Shown piece after piece: positions 14,748-16,687 of a stretch of DNA of 16,687 nucleotides (positions are counted from its first letter, which is position 1; each line of letters opens with the position of its first letter). The notes under the pieces were generated by a model that saw nothing but the letters and a program-made list of their open reading frames with translations, ran no database searches and was not told the DNA's origin. The stretch covers positions 1 through 16,687 of the forward strand of contig DKOA01000037.1 in NCBI GenBank assembly GCA_002469895.1, given 5' to 3'. This DNA is from Opitutia bacterium UBA7374. GTDB taxonomy: Bacteria; Verrucomicrobiota; Verrucomicrobiia; Opitutales; Coraliomargaritaceae. The position numbers and the translations under genes are program-made.

Positions 14748-16100
14748 ATGGGGAAGTATTTTGGAACAGATGGTATTCGCGGTACATTTGGTGACGAGCG
14801 AATCAACTGTGCATTCGCGGCACGATTTGGAGCTGCTGTAGCACTATATAATCAGCGTGTATCGTCGGGCGCGAGTCTGCTGGCGGTGATTGGTCGCGAC
14901 ACGAGGGAGAGTGGTGCGGCCTTAGTGGATGCGATCATCGATGGCTTGCAGACACAGGGCATTGAGGTCTTCGATCTGGGCATTGTGCCAACGCCTGCAG
15001 TCGCCACGACTCTTTTAGTAAAGGGCGCGGACTTTGGTATCGTTGTTACGGCTTCGCATAATCCGGCAGATGATAATGGATTTAAACTTTTTGATCGATC
15101 GGGCTGCAAATTAAGCGAATCAGCAGAGGCACAGATTGAAGAGCTGATCGACCGGCCGGTTTCGGCCAAAAGTACAGTGGTTGCGAACAATACAATTACC
15201 TCAGGCGACGCCTCCTTATACCTGGATAAAATGACCGCTTTATTGCAGCCGGAATGCTTAGCTGGCTGGAAGGTGGTGTTAGATCTGGCTAACGGCGCTA
15301 CGGTAAAAACGACTCCGTTGGCATTTCGCCGGTGGGGTGCCGAGGTCATTACTCTCGGCGATGAACCGGATGGAATCAATATCAACCAGGGTGTGGGTAG
15401 TGAGTATCCCGTGCAGCTGGGAAAAGCCGTGCGGGCTCATTCAGCGCATCTTGGAATCGCGCATGATGGTGACGGTGATCGTATTGTTGTCTGTGATGAG
15501 CATGGAGACCTTATCGATGGGGATGTACTACTTGGGCTATATGCTTTGCACGCACTGGATGCAGGAAGACTGACGAATAATACTTTGGTTGCCACAATAC
15601 AAAGCAATCTCGGCTTAGACTTTGTCGTGCAGGAAGCTGGCGGAACCGTATTGCGGGCAAATGTAGGGGATCGTAATGTGGCATCGCTTATGCGGGAAAA
15701 CGGCGCTACTATTGGAGGTGAGTCGTCCGGGCATATTATATTCTCTGATTACGCGACGACCGGTGACGGCTTACTGGCGGCCTCGAGGCTAGTTGAATTG
15801 ATGCGGCATTTTGATCAATCGCTGTCTGCATTACGCAAACGAGTGGAATTGTTTCCACAGGAAACAGCGAATCTCATGGTAGAGGAGAAGCGACCGCTTC
15901 ATGAATTGCCGAATCTGAAAAATTCGATTCAGGAAGGTGAGCACGTATTCGGTAAAGAGGGCCGAGTATTGGTCCGCTATTCCGGTACAGAACCGAAGTT
16001 ACGGCTCTTGGCTGAGGGTCGTGACCCCGTAAGGGTGAAAAACGTCCTAAAGGGACTAATTTTGGCCGCCAAAATTGATCTTATAGTAATTGATGATTGA
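14748..16100 (+). CDS. glmM: Phosphoglucosamine mutase
   Basis: Interconverts glucosamine-6-phosphate and glucosamine-1-phosphate on the way to UDP-GlcNAc for peptidoglycan and LPS. From the ATG at 14748 the protein has 450 residues, close to the typical 445. It opens with the GlmM start KYFGTDGIRG (3-12). The phosphoserine loop is TASHNPADDNGFKLF (101-115, with catalytic S103), and the metal loop is DGDGDR (240-245). The sugar-specificity loop is GGESSGHI, where many GlmM have GGEQSGH, and the phosphate loop is RYSGTEPKLRL near the end. A TTG at 14736 would add four residues and is not needed. The start and serine-loop position favour GlmM over phosphomannomutase or phosphoglucomutase. It lies 20 nt downstream of trpD, probably in the same transcript. 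Confidence 0.94.
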   Translation: MGKYFGTDGIRGTFGDERINCAFAARFGAAVALYNQRVSSGASLLAVIGRDTRESGAALVDAIIDGLQTQGIEVFDLGIVPTPAVATTLLVKGADFGIVVTASHNPADDNGFKLFDRSGCKLSESAEAQIEELIDRPVSAKSTVVANNTITSGDASLYLDKMTALLQPECLAGWKVVLDLANGATVKTTPLAFRRWGAEVITLGDEPDGININQGVGSEYPVQLGKAVRAHSAHLGIAHDGDGDRIVVCDEHGDLIDGDVLLGLYALHALDAGRLTNNTLVATIQSNLGLDFVVQEAGGTVLRANVGDRNVASLMRENGATIGGESSGHIIFSDYATTGDGLLAASRLVELMRHFDQSLSALRKRVELFPQETANLMVEEKRPLHELPNLKNSIQEGEHVFGKEGRVLVRYSGTEPKLRLLAEGRDPVRVKNVLKGLILAAKIDLIVIDD

Positions 16101-16146
16101 CCCCACATAATGGGTTTATCTTGTTTACAGTTTCCATTCTGCAACC

Positions 16147-16687
16147 ATGAAAGAAGTTACCCTATCCGAATTAGACCCACGTCTACAAAAGCAAGTAGAA
16201 AACGCCCGAAAGGTGGTCACGAAAAATCCCGCTTATGCGATCGATATCATGTCGAACATAGTTGCCCGTAATCCGGCCTGTGTTGAGGCACGTCAGATTT
16301 TACGGAAGGCACAAAACACGGCACATGCGGGCAAGTCGAAGGGTTTGAGTAAGTTTATGACCCGGGTTACCAGCATCCCATTCGCTGTTTCGGGAGACGC
16401 TAAGGTGAAGAAAGATCCAGTCAAAGCGATGGAAAGCGCTGAGGATTTGATCAAAGCGAACCCGATGAATGCAGCCGCACATAAATTGCTCGGTTCGGCC
16501 GCAGAGTCGCTGGAAATGTATGGTACGGCAGCCCTAGCGTATGAGTGCCTCTACAAGATGGAGTCTTCCAATACAGGATATGTGAAGGGCCTGATGGCTG
16601 CCTACATCGAATTAGGTCGTAATGATGATGCCATCCGCGTGGGTGAAGAGGTGTATCGCAAAGACCCAACGGATGAGGAAATACAGG
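16147..16687 (+). CDS. Tetratricopeptide-repeat protein, C-terminus cut by window edge
   Basis: The frame is open from the ATG at 16147 to the right edge (180 residues). It has no signal peptide or membrane segment, so it is probably cytoplasmic. The sequence is a run of amphipathic helix pairs of TPR type, such as AIDIMSNIVARNPACVEARQIL (about 32-52), AMESAEDLIKANPMNAAAHKLLGSAAE (about 93-119) and DDAIRVGEEVYRKDPTDEEI (about 160-179). The recurring 'NP' or 'DP' after each second helix supports TPRs. A charged linker separates the first unit from the rest. It begins 46 nt after glmM; the only structure in that gap is a 4-bp repeat (CCCA/TGGG), too weak to call a terminator. No specific function is recognised; such proteins mediate protein-protein contacts. 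Confidence 0.8.
   Translation, partial: MKEVTLSELDPRLQKQVENARKVVTKNPAYAIDIMSNIVARNPACVEARQILRKAQNTAHAGKSKGLSKFMTRVTSIPFAVSGDAKVKKDPVKAMESAEDLIKANPMNAAAHKLLGSAAESLEMYGTAALAYECLYKMESSNTGYVKGLMAAYIELGRNDDAIRVGEEVYRKDPTDEEIQ

Noticed and set aside
16101..16120. Possible terminator after glmM (CCCA-CATAA-TGGG followed by TTTATCTT)
   Set aside because: The stem is only 4 bp and the T-tract is interrupted; too weak to call.
1..16687. Mobile element, phage, CRISPR array, toxin-antitoxin or defence system
   Set aside because: No transposase, integrase, repeat array, tRNA attachment site or recognisable defence gene was found on either strand; the content is core metabolism and envelope biogenesis.

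Overview
The window is an ordinary housekeeping segment of a Gram-negative bacterial chromosome. Gene content and protein flavour suggest the PVC group, most likely Verrucomicrobiota (Opitutae/Puniceicoccales type). This is inferred from outer-membrane biogenesis genes (lptE-like, bamD-like), a PVC-style HisI, moderate GC, and his and trp genes scattered singly rather than in operons. No rRNA, tRNA, CRISPR, insertion sequence, phage or plasmid feature was found. Seventeen protein genes fill almost the whole window, and no gene-free stretch exceeds about 160 bp.

Layout. (1) Positions 7154 down to 1, minus strand: tkt (transketolase), aroC (chorismate synthase), an unnamed degenerate G3E/CobW-like P-loop protein, pyrB, pyrC, and a CPBP membrane protease running off the left edge. 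From the unnamed protein onward the spacing is tight, except for a 95-nt leader before pyrB that carries two inverted repeats. (2) hisI stands alone on the plus strand (7316-7744). It is divergent from tkt and convergent, with a 17-bp gap, to the next block. (3) Positions 13551 down to 7762, minus strand: uppP, elbB, rpmF, plsX, fabH, bamD-like, lptE. This looks like an envelope block: ribosomal L32 with the classical plsX-fabH fatty-acid/phospholipid pair, then two outer-membrane assembly proteins, preceded by undecaprenyl-phosphate recycling. (4) From 13675 to the right edge, plus strand: trpD, glmM (UDP-GlcNAc precursor synthesis), and a TPR protein cut by the right edge.

Together the genes supply pyrimidines (pyrB, pyrC), pentose/erythrose phosphates and chorismate (tkt, aroC), one step each of histidine and tryptophan synthesis, acyl-ACP initiation and acyl-phosphate (fabH, plsX), and cell-wall and LPS export functions (uppP, glmM, lptE, bamD-like).

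I found no clearly new multi-gene system. The items most worth a second look are the 243-aa G3E-like protein, which has lost the P-loop lysine and the metal motif; a HisI with Asn/Glu/Asn where the Mg-binding aspartates normally are; paired inverted repeats before pyrBC; a UppP with a signal-peptide-like N-terminal extension and an internal insertion; and the rarity of Shine-Dalgarno sequences across the window.
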